A DNA stretch of 64,000 nucleotides from Spizellomyces punctatus DAOM BR117 (GCF_000182565.1 NW_015971543.1:994138-1058137); one strand, 5' to 3'; positions 14,573 through 27,524 are shown, numbered from the stretch's first letter. A program made the numbers and translations. Notes: generated by a model not told the origin, from the letters alone.

Positions 14573-17367
14573 ATGCCCGATAAACAAATAACGGCATTCA
14601 TAGCAGACATTCTACGCTTTGGTCTAGAGCGACTTTCGCTAGTGCCTGCAGACAAGAGGTCCTTTGAGGTTCAGGATGCCATTGCCGCACAGGTAGGTAC
14701 AGTTACGCCACCCTTCGCTGCTCCATTGTCAGAGGTCATGAGTTGCGGGGACATTCTACCAATCTTATCTCACCACAATTGTCTCTTGATAATGTTGGTC
14801 TGTCACTTAGGAACTAGCGGTGGATGTTCTCTCCAGCATTGGTGCCGTTGATTCCACGCCACCCTCGACATCGGTGATTGAAGAAATTGAAACGGTCCCA
14901 GCTGTCGAGGACGGAATCACCGCCGATCAGAATGTTCCTACTGAAAGACCATCAATAGAGGAATCAGACATATCGGAAAACCAGCATTGGAATCGAGCTG
15001 TAGTCCTGGCAAGGTCTATTGGAATGGGTGGCTCGCCGCGGAAAGAAAACAAGCCCGATAAGCAGAATCTGAATGCAATCGCTTCGCATCTACCCCATGA
15101 GCTTCTCTTGCATATATTTGAATGGGTTGATGAACTGCCGACGCTATATTCATGCAGTTTGGTGAGCCGGTACTGGAACCCTGTTGCACAAGAAGTGTTA
15201 TGGCGTGAGGTCCTCCTTGACAATGCCCCAAGACTACGACGATTTGTTCGTGGCGTAGCCTTCAGTGCTACACCGCGGGTGGCTCGCCGCTCAGCGAGGA
15301 CTCGTGCGGGACTGGTGCCAAAAAATTTCGGTGAAGTCCCAAAGGCATTTGAAGAACTGGGCGAGTTGATCAAACCTGGGTTGATGAATATTGCCAATGG
15401 GGCGAGTAGGCGATTTGGGGTTGGATCAAAGCCTACTACATTGACACCATCGGAAGGAGAGACACACCCTGCAATGCTCAAAGTCATCGCGGAACGACCG
15501 CCTCTGGTCATAAATAAACCGCCAGTAGGGCGGTTATGTGGACTGGGGAGCATGGTCAAGAAGCTGGTAGTGTCGAGCAGCGAACAAAAGGTAATCCTTC
15601 TGCAGCATGTGAGCAACTTACTGAACAATCTGCAAAGGTATGGTGACTATAAACCGGTTCTTGGTCAGCCAGGGTAAAATTAATATTCTACACAGCCTAC
15701 AATTTCAACACCTAAATATTGAAGGCTCGGGCCCGTCATTAGACGCAAGGATCCTGAATTCCCTTGAAACCCTCATCGACCGTGTTTGCTCTCTCACGAT
15801 TGAAGATGTGGACTCCCCATGCTGGCCAGATCTTTGTCGCATCCTACGAGAACACGGAGGGCGGCTACGTAACCTGAATATTGAGGCGGTTTCGGAGATT
15901 GACGCTTTCGAAAGCAGTTCGGATCTATCGGATGTATTTCCAAGCATGCCTGGATTGGAGTTTGTCCGGTTAGATGGGATCCCTGTTGGACCGAATGCCA
16001 GTATCGAGAGATTGGTCTCTAGCTGTGGATGTTTACAAGCTGTTACTTTGGATTATTGTTTGGATGTCACGGTAGGTTGCGGTTTGTGGAGGTACCCTCA
16101 CACAGATCACAAGTGTCTCACGTGGTGACATTGTAGATGGATATTCTTATGGTCCTCTGGAATGGCTGTCCGCAGCTAAATTTCCTCGGACTGGCAGGCG
16201 TGGTGGGACCGTTGAGTTCACCTTTGCAGTTGGAACAGCGTCCGTCATTGAAAACGTTGCGGTTGGTTGATTGCGATGTTTCAGACGAGATGGTATGTGT
16301 GTTGCATAATCCGCATGTCAAACAATCAATAGCAACCTCACTCTTCGCTTGTATAGTTTGAAGAGATGGCTTTGAAAGCGACGGGATTGGAAATGCTTCG
16401 CCTTGTGTTTGAGGATGATGGATGTGAAGGCATTGTGACCGTGTCCAATGAGCTCACGGATCGAACCCTTGACGCGCTCTCGACACACAGCACAACACTC
16501 CGCATCGTTGCATTAACCCGATGTCCCAACATGACTGCCAAAGCTCTCTCTCGTGTAATCCGAAATAACCCAGTCAGCACTCTAGACCTACACAAGCATC
16601 CAGATTGCTCAATTGGCGGAGTTGACGATAAGTTTTTGAGGGAGCTTGGAACCTCGGTGAAAAAGGTCCGTGTACTTAACCTTTATGGACAACTCGACCT
16701 GACCGAGCAATGTATCGTGGAAGTCGCGAGGAATGGGGCTTGGACAGGGTTAAGAAGTTTATCATTAAATAACTTGACGGTGGGTCCAAGTGTATTGGAC
16801 ACTCTCCGCGTGGGATGTCCAGCATTGGAAGTGTTGAGTTTGGTTGATTGCCCAAAGATTGCAGCGGAGGCGATAAGAGGGTTTGTAGAGGGTGTCTCCG
16901 TTGCTCATATGCGGGTCATAGAGGAAGTCAGTGGGCGATCTGATAAGAGTGATGTGGACACGGAGAGTTCGGTTGGCGCAAGTTCTGGAGAGGGCTCTGG
17001 AAGTTCATCAGAACCTGCAAAGGAAATATTGCCGACTCCATCTTCCACTTCAGCAGATGTAGCATCTGTTCCCGGTCCTGGCGCAACTGCGTCATCATCA
17101 TCATCATTACCACCGTCACCATCACCATTATCTTCCGCCCACTTGCATCGACGATTCCCCATCCGTACGTTACCGTCCTTTGATTCGCCCCCTGCACCGC
17201 CTTCCCCGCTACGAAAGCTACGAAGAGTCTACACACTGGCGCTCGATACGGAAGAAACCAGTGTTGTTAAGCGACGCGATGCGTGGTTTGTCGATGAAGG
17301 GCTGGATATATTGAGTCTGTGGGAGAATGCGGTGCGAGGTCTCGCAGGGAGGGGATGGGTGTTTTGA
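14573..17367 (+). CDS. F-box protein with leucine-rich repeats
   Basis: Predicted substrate receptor of an SCF (Skp1-Cullin-F-box) ubiquitin ligase. Five exons (14573-14692, 14811-15637, 15696-16071, 16137-16292, 16357-17367) sum to 829 residues with consistent phases. The F-box lies at about residues 128-175, with IASHLPHELLLHIFEWVDEL followed by the typical CSLVSRYWNPVAQEVLWREV. From about residue 320 on there are amino-acid-type leucine-rich repeats (for example LRNLNIEAV, LNFLGLAGVV, LKTLRLVDCDV, LEVLSLVDCPKI), as in FBXL/Amn1-like proteins. Between the last repeats and the C-terminus is a Ser/Pro-rich low-complexity linker. Substrate is unknown. An alternative acceptor at 15672 is excluded because it meets a stop at once. 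Confidence 0.85.
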
Positions 17368-17727
17368 ACACTTGATTGATTAACCTGTGAAGATGATACC
17401 AAATTCAATTGGGGTGACGGCTGGGCTTGGGTTTATTTAGATGTGTGAGATTCCCCTTTCTGTTTCTCTGTGTCGCATTTTTGTGGATATCCCTGGAAAG
17501 GACTGTATAATAGTGTAAAAACTGGACGTTGTCTCTCTGCCCGTGGAAGGCGCAAAATGGATCTCTCAAGTGCAGAGTATGTTATCCAAAGAGTGGTTCA
17601 CTTTACTGAGAGCGGTTTCAATTTATGTCATAGGCATTTGATGGCCAGCCACTAATACTCAATCATGAAGTCTATTATCCATGTATGTACGATATATGCC
17701 ACTGATGAACATTTATCAGGTAAATAG
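17368..17727. other. Intergenic region between convergent 3' ends
   Basis: 360 bases between the stops of the F-box gene and the long-chain-base kinase. One 61-codon plus-strand frame has no protein character. Nothing else seen. Confidence 0.5.
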
Positions 17728-19625
17728 TTACGCGGTCATTTTGGCCTTGTGAGCATGCCTGCTCCATTCGTCTTCATCCAACCAAACCGGTGCCAATACA
17801 TTCATAACGCCGGGGTGAACTTCCACCCTTACAGGGGACGCAGAAATCTTCTCCCCACTGACATCCAACCATTTGTCTTCCTTTCGATCTGTGACTCCAT
17901 CCTTGTTCCAAGACCATCCATGCGGTTCAAGTACAAGTGCGCGAACCCGACTGGTTTTTATAAACGGAAACTGGAGATATTTACCGGATTCCGGATCCGC
18001 AACAGATTGTAGAGCTTGTACCGAAGACATGGTTTCAGAGTACACAACCTCGAGCGCACCGTCTGCTAGACGGCTCGATGGTGCGGCCAGAAAATCGGAC
18101 GAAATCCAGGGTAAATTCGTGGCCAAAAAGTAGGTAAAAGTTGTTGAGATGATTTGGGGCCAATGTTCGTGCTGTAATGGGTCAGAGGTATAAAGGCGAG
18201 GAGGGCCCAATGCTGAAGGCTGCGTTGATGATGAGGGAGATTTTCGGTATTGATCCGCTTGATTGACAGGGAGAAGGTAGAGCTTTCCGTGGTATGTGCG
18301 TAATCGAAGGATACGGATGATGGCGGCCACTGTCATGCGGTCGCCACCCATCCATCGATAACTTTCGGATTCAAAGTCCACGTCGGCAAGAAGTGCCCAC
18401 ATGAGTTGAAGATGAGAATACATGACGGTTTCGTTCTGGGTTACGGAGAAAACATCCATTGGACGCGTCTGGCCTGTGCAGTGATATGGGTTAATGAAAT
18501 GCGCTTATACACTGCACCAAACCGTCTAAGTACCTTTGATGACACTAAGAGCTGCAAGCTCTGGAAACATTGTATCGAGATTCTTGCTCATTGCGTTTGC
18601 TGACCCTATTGAAATCAACCGCGAAACAGCACATTAAATCATTGACTCGCCATCAATACCAATCGAATATGTAAGCCTTACCGCTTCCCACGATGCCAAC
18701 GGGCAACGTTCTTGCTTGCTCCCAGTCAGGCCTCGTCAACAACCCGTTGATCAGCTCATGGAAAACACCATCTCCGCTAATCGTGATAGCCGCGCTGTAC
18801 TGGTCCAAGGGTAACGTTCGTGCAATTTCCGTGGCATGTTCTGTAGCTTGGGTTTCTGATTGGGACATGATTAAATCTAGAGTTCAACACTGTTTTCCGA
18901 CTCCTGAAATGTACCATGCAAATCGATCTTCAATCCTGCTATCTGAAACATGGGTTGGACAACATGTTCATAAATGTGTTTGGCCTTTTTTGTTCCTCCA
19001 AAGGGATTTATGAGGACAAGTATCTTCTTGCTTACTGAAGACAAAGAAGGAGGACCAGAGATCAGAACACAAGAAGGTGTTCACATCATTTTCTAGTACT
19101 CACATTGTCCGAGTCCCGCCGCCGCGATCACCGCCTCGACGCATTGTCGTGCACCTGCGTTCTTGCTCTGAAGCAAGATTTGTCGTATCCCCGGTTGCTT
19201 ATCTTTTCGTCCCCGAGACAATTCTACGGCATGGAGAAGCCAGAATGACGAGTTTCCCGGGGCATTATTTGCTTGAATGGCCTCCAAGCCCCTACGAAGC
19301 ACTGCAGAACTATGCAGAGTTCGCACGGACTGGGTTGGGTTCGACACAACGGTTGCGCCAAAAATGAAGGTTGCCTGAATGTTTATTACTGGAGAAGGGT
19401 TACATATTAGTTACAGCCAGTGCCAAGGAGCGCAAAACTCTCGGCATGGCTCGCGTTTGAGCCGCATAGCCTACCATTTCCTGTTGCCGTTGTCCACGAC
19501 ACGCCATTCTCTGATACGTTTAGATCCGCTTCCACAGGATAAATTGAACGCGTAGAAGGGATGCAGCCCAACGTCGTGGGCGACGCCTCATTGTCCCAGT
19601 GGACAATGACGGTATCGCTGAACAT
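17728..19625 (-). CDS. Sphingoid long-chain-base kinase (DAGK catalytic family)
   Basis: Predicted to phosphorylate sphingoid bases to their 1-phosphates, in signalling and sphingolipid turnover. Six exons: 19475-19625, 19104-19388, 18915-19034, 18682-18876, 18534-18605 and 17728-18473, total 522 residues. The catalytic motifs are split across exons but line up: KKILVLINPFGGTKKA (nucleotide loop), TISGDGVFHELINGLL (C2, with the SGDG signature) and GIVGSGSANAMSKNLDT. The C-terminal domain has VYSHLQLMWALLADVD-like family features and ends VRVEVHPGVMNVLAPVW. The N-terminal 150 residues read as beta-rich, PH-like, as in animal and plant sphingosine or ceramide kinases. The first intron (86 nt) is the least certain join, and a start at 19724 would add 33 residues. 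Diacylglycerol or ceramide kinase activity cannot be excluded. Confidence 0.87.
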
Positions 19626-20045
19626 GCAGGCAATGGAAACGAAACGGGCAGGAGAATGGAGCAGATCCCAGCGGAACTTGTGGAACTGGGCGGAACGGAT
19701 GATGACTGAACCGGGTGGTTCCAATCAAGAAGCCACTGCTGACTCAGCTGATTCCATCCGATTTGTAGTTAGCCCGATCACCTTTATATCTCTTCCTACA
19801 TACGTTGCAGCAAATATTTGGATTCTTCCAAATTGTAGAAGACAACATGGGGATACGGTACAGAGATGAGAAACACACAGTTCGAAAACCGATATGCTTC
19901 AAAGGGCCAACGCTGCCCGCAACCAAAAACACAACGTTGCTCGTTCATGGGGACGAAGCTGTGCCATCTATTACCATGCCAACAGCGAGATGACCTGCAC
20001 TTACACACGACATCTAGCCCTTCTCCCAGCGATCGACACCAAAAA
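19626..20045. promoter_or_regulatory. Divergent region, sphingoid kinase / SEM1
   Basis: 420 bases between two divergent starts. The first 99 bases next to the kinase could code if the upstream ATG at 19724 is used. No other gene and no clear element. Confidence 0.35.
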
Positions 20046-20436
20046 ATGTCAATACCACAGCAACAGCAACCTCCGAAGCCCCCGCAGCTCTCTGCACTGG
20101 AGGAGGACGACGAGTTTGAAGACTTTGCTATCGAAAGTTAGTGGCCACGCCTTGCTTTGAGACGCTGTGGGGTGTTTTAACGTGAACAATGTGTAGACTG
20201 GACAGAGGCAGACGAAGATCACGAAGACGCTCTGCTATGGGACGATAATTGGGACGATGAAGACCTGAACGATGAATTTACGCGGCAATTAAGGTATGTT
20301 AACAATGGGAGTCGGTGAGGAGAATCGTTCTCGTTGCTGACGAAAGACCACCTAATTTTGTAGAGCCGAGCTCATAAAGCCAGCATCCGATGCCACGTCC
20401 GGTCAGCAGCAACAAGCACAACAGCAGCAACAGTAG
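20046..20436 (+). CDS. SEM1: 26S proteasome / BRCA2-binding small acidic protein
   Basis: SEM1/DSS1 (Rpn15) is a very acidic, largely disordered protein in the proteasome lid, TREX-2 and, in many eukaryotes, bound to BRCA2. Three exons (20046-20136, 20197-20293, 20364-20436) give 86 residues. The two characteristic acidic, aromatic clusters are present: EEDDEFEDFAIE and EDALLWDDNWDDEDLNDEF, followed by a basic/hydrophobic helix (TRQLRAELIK). N- and C-terminal tails are Pro/Gln- and Gln-rich, which is an extension relative to the 70-residue human protein. The exon joins are needed to form the acidic clusters; none of the single frames is convincing alone. Confidence 0.93.
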
Positions 20437-20700
20437 AGTACCAAGTAGTTGATCAAATGCTTCGTTCATGCCAGCTCACGAATGACGGACGTAACACGGT
20501 GGACACTCAGTGGGACTGGGCGGACGCGCTACTTTGTTCGCGAGACAAGGAAAAGGAATGAGATCGAACGACCGCGGGGATGCCAAGGTGTCCCAAATGA
20601 CTTTGCACAAACAGTAGATCCCAAGTTGCTTAACAAATTTAAATCCCGATAAATACACCACGCAATATACAGCTATCTCCACAAATACACAAGTCTGTGA

Positions 20701-23700
20701 TCATCGCTTCCTCTTGAACCTCTCCTTGGCTCCCAGTTTCTCGTCAGCCTGTGCAGCATCGGCACCTAACCCTCCAAACACTCCTTCAGGTATCGCTCGC
20801 TTGGCTAATCCCTCTACTTCTGCGCCCTGCTCCATGTTTGCCTCTTCCTCATCCGAGTCATCTTCTCCAATCTCAATCTCATCCGGATTCGCGGCGAGGG
20901 GCTCCTCGACCGGCGGTGCAGAGACCTTTGGTTCCGTCTTTTTGGCCCGAACGAAACCAACGACACGGGTGTTCTTCTGCGAACGCGCCCCTTGATCTTG
21001 ACCTTCACCCTCCTCGGCTTGAATTCGCCTTGCTTCAGCTTCCAGCTCTTCCATGGTTGTCGGTGGAGCAGGGACGGCCTCCGGTTCTTCAGTTTGACCC
21101 TGCTGACGCGCAGCCAACAGTTGAGCGGAAATGAAATTGACCTCCGTATTATATTTAGCTTGCACAGAGCGCTTAATCCTGTTAAAATTGTAATCGGTCA
21201 ACTTTGGTCTCCTGTGATACCAATGACAATGCGACAACCGTTTTCGGCAATACTAACCTGAGCATTTCCTTGAACGTGTCTTCATTACCATGTTTTACTT
21301 CAAAATCATGCCAGATTTTCCAAAACTCGGCATCCATTCGAGGATCGCAAAACTGACTACCGTAGGCAAGGATTGCTCTGGCTCGGTCCACCTCCCCAAG
21401 TCGGGTCTCCATGTCAGAGAAGCGAACGGACATATCTCTGGCCTGCTTATCTGGCAAGGCCTCGATCGCCCTCTCATATATCTCACGGGTGGAGGTAAGC
21501 CCAAAGTATGACGTCGCCTTGGCAATGTAAATGGTAAACATTTCGTAACGATCCTCATCCCCTACTGCTCGAGTCGCTCGATCGTAGATACGCATAGCAT
21601 GCCGGGCCAGTCCATGATCTTCCTCTAACTTAGCGTACATTAGGTATAAAGGCTTGGCGAACTTTGGTGGCACTTTGTCTACAGCATGTTCAAACAAATC
21701 GCGAGCGCGCTCCAGCTTTGTGCCTCCGTAGCGATCAATAAACTTTGTAAGGTAGATGTTCCAAATATCAAAGGCGATTGGATAGCCAAATAGGTCAATC
21801 CCTCGTTCGTACACTCTGTAGCTCTGGAGGACATGTTAGAACAATTGCGCTCCGACAACCATTGTCAAGTTTCACTCAAATAGCTCACCTCCTCAAACCA
21901 CTTATGCTCCTCCAAAAATGCCGCGTAATTGATAATAATCTGGGGCGTTGCAATCTTGAGTTCCATGATACGGTCATATACAGCACGAGTTCCTTCCATT
22001 GTCCCAATAGACTCCTCCAGATCAACATAAAAGGACCAGAGCTTCTGTGATTTGAATAGTCGTTGCTGGGGCTCCCGGTTCTCATCATTGTACCGAATTG
22101 ATGCATGGAAAGCAGGTCCTCCCCGCGGTGGCGTTGTTGCCCGACCCATAACATCTAGCGCACCATCAAAGTTCTCTTGTCGAAGTTCCATTTCTGCCCA
22201 CTGGCACCACACATCCGCCAATTCGTCCGCCTTTTTATATGGGACGGTGACGGCCTTTTCAAAAGTTCTCCTAGCAGTATCCAAGTCTCCCTTTTGCTCG
22301 TAAAACTCTGCAAAGTGGACCCAAAGGAGACTGAGCTTTCCGGCTGCGCGTTTAGGATGAATAGTTTCAATCGCTTTGTGATAGGTCTCAATAATCTTCT
22401 TTTCATTTTTGCGTTCCTTCCAGAGGTCTACGCGCTTCTCCCACTCAGCAACGTTGTGCGGGTTCTGGCGAAGTATTACGTCATTAACCAGAAAAGGACG
22501 ACGCTCCATCAGCTTTTCGAATCGAGCAAGACGAAGGTCAACGTCAACGTCATCAGGTCCGTCGGCTCCACCATTCTGTGCCAACTCTTGCATCTGCCGC
22601 GTTAGCACCGTTTCCTCCATTGCCGCATAAGCATCGAAGACCATAGAGAAATCTCTTACTGTCTTCACTTGTCTGATCGCCTCCTCATATACATCGCGCG
22701 CTTTTTCCCACTCCTGCTGCAACATCCACCATGTGGCTAGACTATTCCATAGTCTACCGACTTGATCAGAGAACCTAGATATACCGCTTCGAATAATGCG
22801 ATCAACGTCTAGTCTCTCGACACGTTGATCCCTCCTTGTCTCTGGGTCTTCAGTTTCTGGATTCTCCGTAACTAAGTCACAAAGCTCTGTCCATAGCTGA
22901 TACTGGCTTTTTCCGTGTCCTGATGTGAACTTTGGATCTTCGACTATAGACGCCAGTACCCGGGCAGCTTCCATGTGCCGAGGCGGATCCAGAGATAACA
23001 ACAATCCCACATATTCTTCTCTCTGTTCTGGTTGCAGCTTGATGTATCTTCGCCACACACGTACAGCCGTCTCACCTCCCACCAACTTTGCAAATTTGAG
23101 GTATAAATCCCAAACTCGGGTATGTTGTGTGATCGGTAAGGCACGAAGGGCACGGTCGAATGTTCTTCGGCACTGTGTCGGCCGGGCTTGATGCATCAGA
23201 AATTGACAATACGTGAGCCATATCACAGGGAACTTATTGCAGAGTACCAGACTCCGCTCAAAGCAACTGTTTACACGCTCCCATTCTCTATCACGAAGAT
23301 CCCGTATTGGTTTGCGAAGGCCAGTTTCCTTGTTCACAGGACCTTCGAGTAGGCCGCTGACACGCAGGTCGAGGTAAGCCTTCCATAGCTTATAGCTGCC
23401 AGGAAGATCCTTCACTGCACGTTCATAAATGAAGATACGGCTTTCCATCGGTGCGTCCTTTTTGTGCTCAATATACCGCAGCCAGCACTTTAAAGTGTAA
23501 GGATTTCGCAGGCATTCTTCCTCATGGGCTGTAGTATTCAATGAGTACCTCACTTGCAGTAAAGTATAACAGAATAGGCAAACACTTACGGATATCCTCT
23601 TCCCGGATAAGCAACAAGTACTCTTCTTTTATTTTCTCAGCATTTTGCAATACTACCTCACCATCAAGACCGTTGGATTCGAGATGGTCCTTATCAACGT

Positions 23701-23740
23701 CCATGGGAACGACAGCATCGTCAACGGCTGTTGGTGCCAT
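20701..23740 (-). CDS. SYF1: Pre-mRNA splicing factor SYF1 (HAT repeats)
   Basis: Core scaffold of the NineTeen (Prp19) complex in the spliceosome; the animal ortholog XAB2 also acts in transcription-coupled repair. Four exons: 23590-23740, 21889-23528, 21258-21823 and 20701-21211, total 955 residues, close to the usual SYF1 length. The first join gives REEDIPHEEECLRNPYTLKC, the hallmark SYF1 N-terminus, followed by WLRYIEHKKDAP. Half-a-TPR (HAT) repeats run through most of the protein, for example FERSLVLCNKFPVIWLTYCQ, YERGIDLFGYPIAFDIW and YDRATRAVGDEDRYEMFTIY. The C-terminus is acidic and Ala/Glu-rich with a basic end. Its start is 182 bp from that of ITPA on the other strand, so they share a promoter region. 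Confidence 0.95.
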
Positions 23741-23922
23741 TTCTACACCGGTCACAAGGGAACTCTCTGAAAGGAAGCAGGGATGTGACGATGGGCTATT
23801 CATGCGAGTTGACCAGTCCACGTCGACGTTGCCACTGACAACCACAGAGTCGCGCGATGGCCTTCCCAGCCAGACGCTTTCCCATTCGTCAACCATTCGC
23901 CTTGCTTCCACCCTTGCAAAAG

Positions 23923-24495
23923 ATGGCAGCCACACCGAATATCACTTTTGTAACAGGCAACGCAAATAAACTCAAGGAAGTCCAGGCGATTCTTGCCCCT
24001 ACTGGCATTTCGCTGGTATCGCACAAGCTAGACCTCCCGGAACTTCAAGGCACTACACAATCCGTTTCTCTAGAGAAGGCTCGCCATGCTGCGTCTATCT
24101 TGCAAAGACCCGTCCTGACAGAGGATACATCTTTATGCTTCACCGCAATGAAAGGGCTTCCAGGCCCATATATTAAATGGTTCCTGGATAGCCTCGGTCA
24201 CGACGGTTTGAATAGGATGTTGGTCGGGTTTGATGATAAAAGTGCTGAGGCGGTGTGCACCTTTGCCTACTGCAAACCCGGAAAGGAGCCAGTGATATTC
24301 GAAGGAAGGACTAATGGAAAGATCGTGCCAGCGCGCGGACCAAAAGATTTCGGGTGGGATCCAGTATTTATGCCAGATGGATTTGAGCAGACGTATGCCG
24401 AAATGCCAAAGGATATTAAGAATACGATTAGCCATAGATATAAGGCACTGCAAAAGGTCTTGGAGTTTCTAAAAGACCCAAGTAATCTGGAGTAG
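23923..24495 (+). CDS. ITPA: Inosine triphosphate pyrophosphatase
   Basis: Ham1/ITPA hydrolyses non-canonical purine nucleoside triphosphates (ITP, dITP, XTP) to monophosphates, cleansing the nucleotide pool. Single exon of 190 residues, the normal family size. Motifs: [17 protein letters not shown] (phosphate-binding loop), [39 protein letters not shown] and the C-terminal [17 protein letters not shown]. The start was taken at MAATPNITF because the 22 residues before it do not belong to the family and overlap the promoter shared with SYF1; the in-frame ATG at 23857 is an alternative. Confidence 0.96.
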   Translation: MAATPNITFVTGNANKLKEVQAILAPTGISLVSHKLDLPELQGTTQSVSLEKARHAASILQRPVLTEDTSLCFTAMKGLPGPYIKWFLDSLGHDGLNRMLVGFDDKSAEAVCTFAYCKPGKEPVIFEGRTNGKIVPARGPKDFGWDPVFMPDGFEQTYAEMPKDIKNTISHRYKALQKVLEFLKDPSNLE

Positions 24496-24799
24496 ATAGC
24501 CTCGAACTATAATCAAGTGGCAACTATTTGCAATACACTATATTTATCTGCATCCAAACAAAACGACTAGCGAACATATAACCCGATGTGCGGATTACTC
24601 TTGTTCGTTTTCTCCTTTGTCCGTTGTCCTTTTGATATCCTCCAGTTGGATAAGAAGTAGGTCGTCATCGTTGGGATGTCATTGTCGTCTTGTTGGCATG
24701 ACGGGCAGTGGCACAGTTCACAGGTTCGGACAAGTTGAGCTGACCTTTGGCAACGTTTGTCCTTTAACGCTTTTATCACTGTTTATTTTGTGGGCGGCC
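24496..24799. other. Short intergenic region, ITPA to clamp-loader gene
   Basis: 304 bases between two genes on the same strand. It holds the ITPA 3' end and the promoter of the next gene. No gene seen. Confidence 0.4.
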
Positions 24800-26406
24800 A
24801 TGAGCCTTTGGGTGGACAAACATCGTCCAAAGAGCCTGGACAAGCTCGATTACCATGACGGTTTGACACAGCAACTCCAACGAGTGGTAAGCGGCTGGTG
24901 CCCAAAGAGCATAGAGTTTTTCAGCGGTGATTTTGAGGGTCTTGCTCATTATTAGGCGGCGAGCGGCGACTTTCCTCACCTCCTTGTCTATGGCCCATCG
25001 GGAGCGGGCAAGAAGACAAGAATTGTCGCGTTATTAAGGGAGCTTTATGGACCGGGCGTTGAAAAGGTAAGGCCGCTCTGGACTTTCTGACTCCCTTAAC
25101 CTTTATAATAATAACTATGGCTTCACGCTTCAGCTGAAGGTCGATCTCCGCCAGTTTGTCACACCATCAAACCGAAAATTGGAAGTTAGTATAGTGAGCA
25201 GCAACTATCATATCGAACTGACTCCCAGGTAAGATAACAAACCAGAGAGGTTTGATAAAACAGCAAGGAATGCCAATTAGCGACAGCCCTCCCTTTTACT
25301 GACCCAGACTGAATATAGTGACGTAGGATCGTATGACCGGGTCATTGTGACAGATCTGATCAAGGAAATTGCACAGACTCAACAGGTGGATAGCAGTGCA
25401 AAGCGACCATTCAAAGGTTAGTGCTGTCCGGCAAGCCTGTCAAAGAGAAAACATTTCACATCTCTGGAATATATTTTAGTCGTCATTCTGAACGAAGCGG
25501 ATGGCCTAACACGCGAGGCACAAGCAGCTCTCCGTAGAACCATGGAAAAGTACATGGCGAATCTGCGTGTCATTCTCTGCACAGAGTCCACATCAAAGAT
25601 CATTGCACCAATAAGAAGTCGGTGCTTACTTGTGAGAGTAGCTGCCCCTGAAGTGGACGAAGTGAGCTGTATTTCTTTAGAAAACGCGTTAAACAGTCCC
25701 TTATTCTTGTGCCTTCACCAAAGATGCGCAAAGTGATATACAAAGTCTGCAAGAAGGAAGGAATGACAATACCGGAAGCATTTGCCACGCGTCTTGCTGA
25801 AGCAGCAAACGGCAATTTGCGACGTGCGATTCTGATGCTGGAAGCGGCCAGAATCCAGCAATATCCGTTCGAAGATAACCAAGAGATTGCAATAACGGAC
25901 TGGGAAAGGGTTATTAAAGACATGGCGATGGATATTTTGGGGGAACAGAGTCCAGCTAGGTGGGTACTATAATCCACATAACGAGTGTGGGCGACAATCT
26001 GTCTAATGGGGCCAGATAGGTTGATGAAAGTCCGAGGGACCTTTTACGAACTCCTGTCACACTGCATTCCACCTGATATCATACTCAAGGTAAATAGCTC
26101 CGGTTGACGTACTCATGGAATCATCAATTCACCTCCTTTGTATTCGCGGCCAGTATCTGGCTTTTGAACTGATGAAAAACGTGGATGGTCAAATTAAACT
26201 CGAAATCGTGCAGGCTGCAGCACAGTTTGTAAGTGATTCTGGAATTCAAAAGGAGTCATTTTGCGTTCCTTTTTTCAATGTCGTTTGTTTTTTCATAGGA
26301 ACACCGATTGAGGATGGGAAATAAAGCGATCTTCCACCTCGAGGCATTCGTTGCGCGTTTCATGAGTGTATATAAAGCGTACCTAATGGAAATTGGTATG
26401 GCCTGA
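24800..26406 (+). CDS. RFC3: Replication factor C small subunit (human RFC3 / yeast Rfc5 type)
   Basis: AAA+ subunit of the clamp loader that places PCNA on primed DNA. Nine exons: 24800-24886, 24956-25066, 25134-25228, 25319-25416, 25480-25661, 25724-25959, 26020-26089, 26154-26228 and 26299-26406, total 353 residues against 356 in human RFC3. Motifs: [19 protein letters not shown] (N-terminus), [15 protein letters not shown] (Walker A), [20 protein letters not shown] (Walker B, with the NEAD variant of this non-canonical subunit), and the arginine-finger region [14 protein letters not shown]. The C-terminal collar segment ends [13 protein letters not shown]. The NEAD in place of DEAD is typical of this subunit and separates it from RFC2 and RFC4. 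Its 3' end faces RABL2. Confidence 0.95.
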
Positions 26407-26602
26407 AGCCGCGTGATTCTGACTGTAAAGAATGTGATGTGGACGGGCATGATAGGGAGAATATGTATATATCTAATAGATTCGGAGTAATTACTGTGAC
26501 ATTGGGACTCAATATCGGTGCCCGTTCGCATTCCGTTCAGATCGGAATGCTCAATCAAAACTGGCAGCCGTAGATTGTCGGGCGCGACTACAACTTTACT
26601 AA

Positions 26603-27524
26603 CTAATGTGCAGTTATTGACGGGGTGATGCCTTCATCCTCGCGCGCAAATAATCCCCCTTCCTTCCCTTCTTCCTCTCTTATGAACGCAAGCACCTCAT
26701 CCACAAATGTCCCTTCGCCTTGCTCCTTAAACTTCACGGCACGGTTTATCGCTTCCCTGAAAATTGAAACCACGTTTGTTCCATCTGAGGCGGAGGCAAA
26801 GAAGAGTGGGAGATGGTCAGACTGTGATGGATCTTGTGGTTCTTCTGGGTCGTTATTTTGGGGCGCTGTTCCGCTTGCTTCTGCTCGTTCGGCACGCCGT
26901 CGCTCGACAAAACCGAAAGCCCTTTTTGCACGCGATGGATCGACATCGATTTTGTTCGCTACTACAATCACCGGTAGCTACAATATCGGAGATCGGTTAT
27001 TATTAAGCATGATGTCTGACGAGGTCTAACCAACGCAAAGTGGAAGCTATTCATACCTTCAAGCCCACATGGCTTACCAACTCGTCGTACCATGTATCCA
27101 AATTTTTGTATGTTATCTTCCGTCCCACGTCAAACACCAGAATACATGCATGAGCTCCATGGTAATAACCAGCATGCATGCTTTGAAACCGCTCCTGTCC
27201 CGCCGTGTCCCAAAAGTCAACCCGCAGTTTCCGAGGTTTCTCCGTGCTTGCACCACTGCGTCGATCAGATGGAAATGGATAGGTGCATACGTGACGGTAA
27301 AGGGTGAGAGCATAGGTGGATAGTTGCTGTGGGTGGAATTCGTCAAGAAGAAAACGCTCCGCTAGCTTGGATTTTCCAACTGCCGAGTCGCCCAGGAGGA
27401 TAATCTAATGATACCGCGCTGTCAGAAAGTAGACCTCAAACTAAAGACAGCAGCCAGGAACTCTACCGCCCACCTTGAGGTCGGCAGGTTGCTCTGAGGC
27501 ATTCTTCGCTTGCGTAGCCGACAT
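26603..27524 (-). CDS. RABL2: Rab-like small GTPase RABL2 (ciliary/flagellar)
   Basis: RABL2 is a small GTPase that in animals and algae controls entry of intraflagellar transport trains into the cilium. Three exons (27474-27524, 27057-27404, 26603-26977) give 257 residues. Motifs: IILLGDSAVGKSKLAERFLL (G1), HPQQLSTYALTLY (effector region; the STYALTLY string is diagnostic for RABL2), VDFWDTAGQERFQSMHAGYY (G3), VIVVANKIDVD (G4) and FFASASDGTNVV (G5). There is no C-terminal prenylation cysteine, as expected for RABL2. Two insertions relative to animal RABL2 are seen: about 18 residues after the effector region and about 30 Glu/Pro-rich residues before G5. It starts 94 bp from the divergent GPI18 gene. 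Together with the TTLL gene it points to a flagellated organism. Confidence 0.93.
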
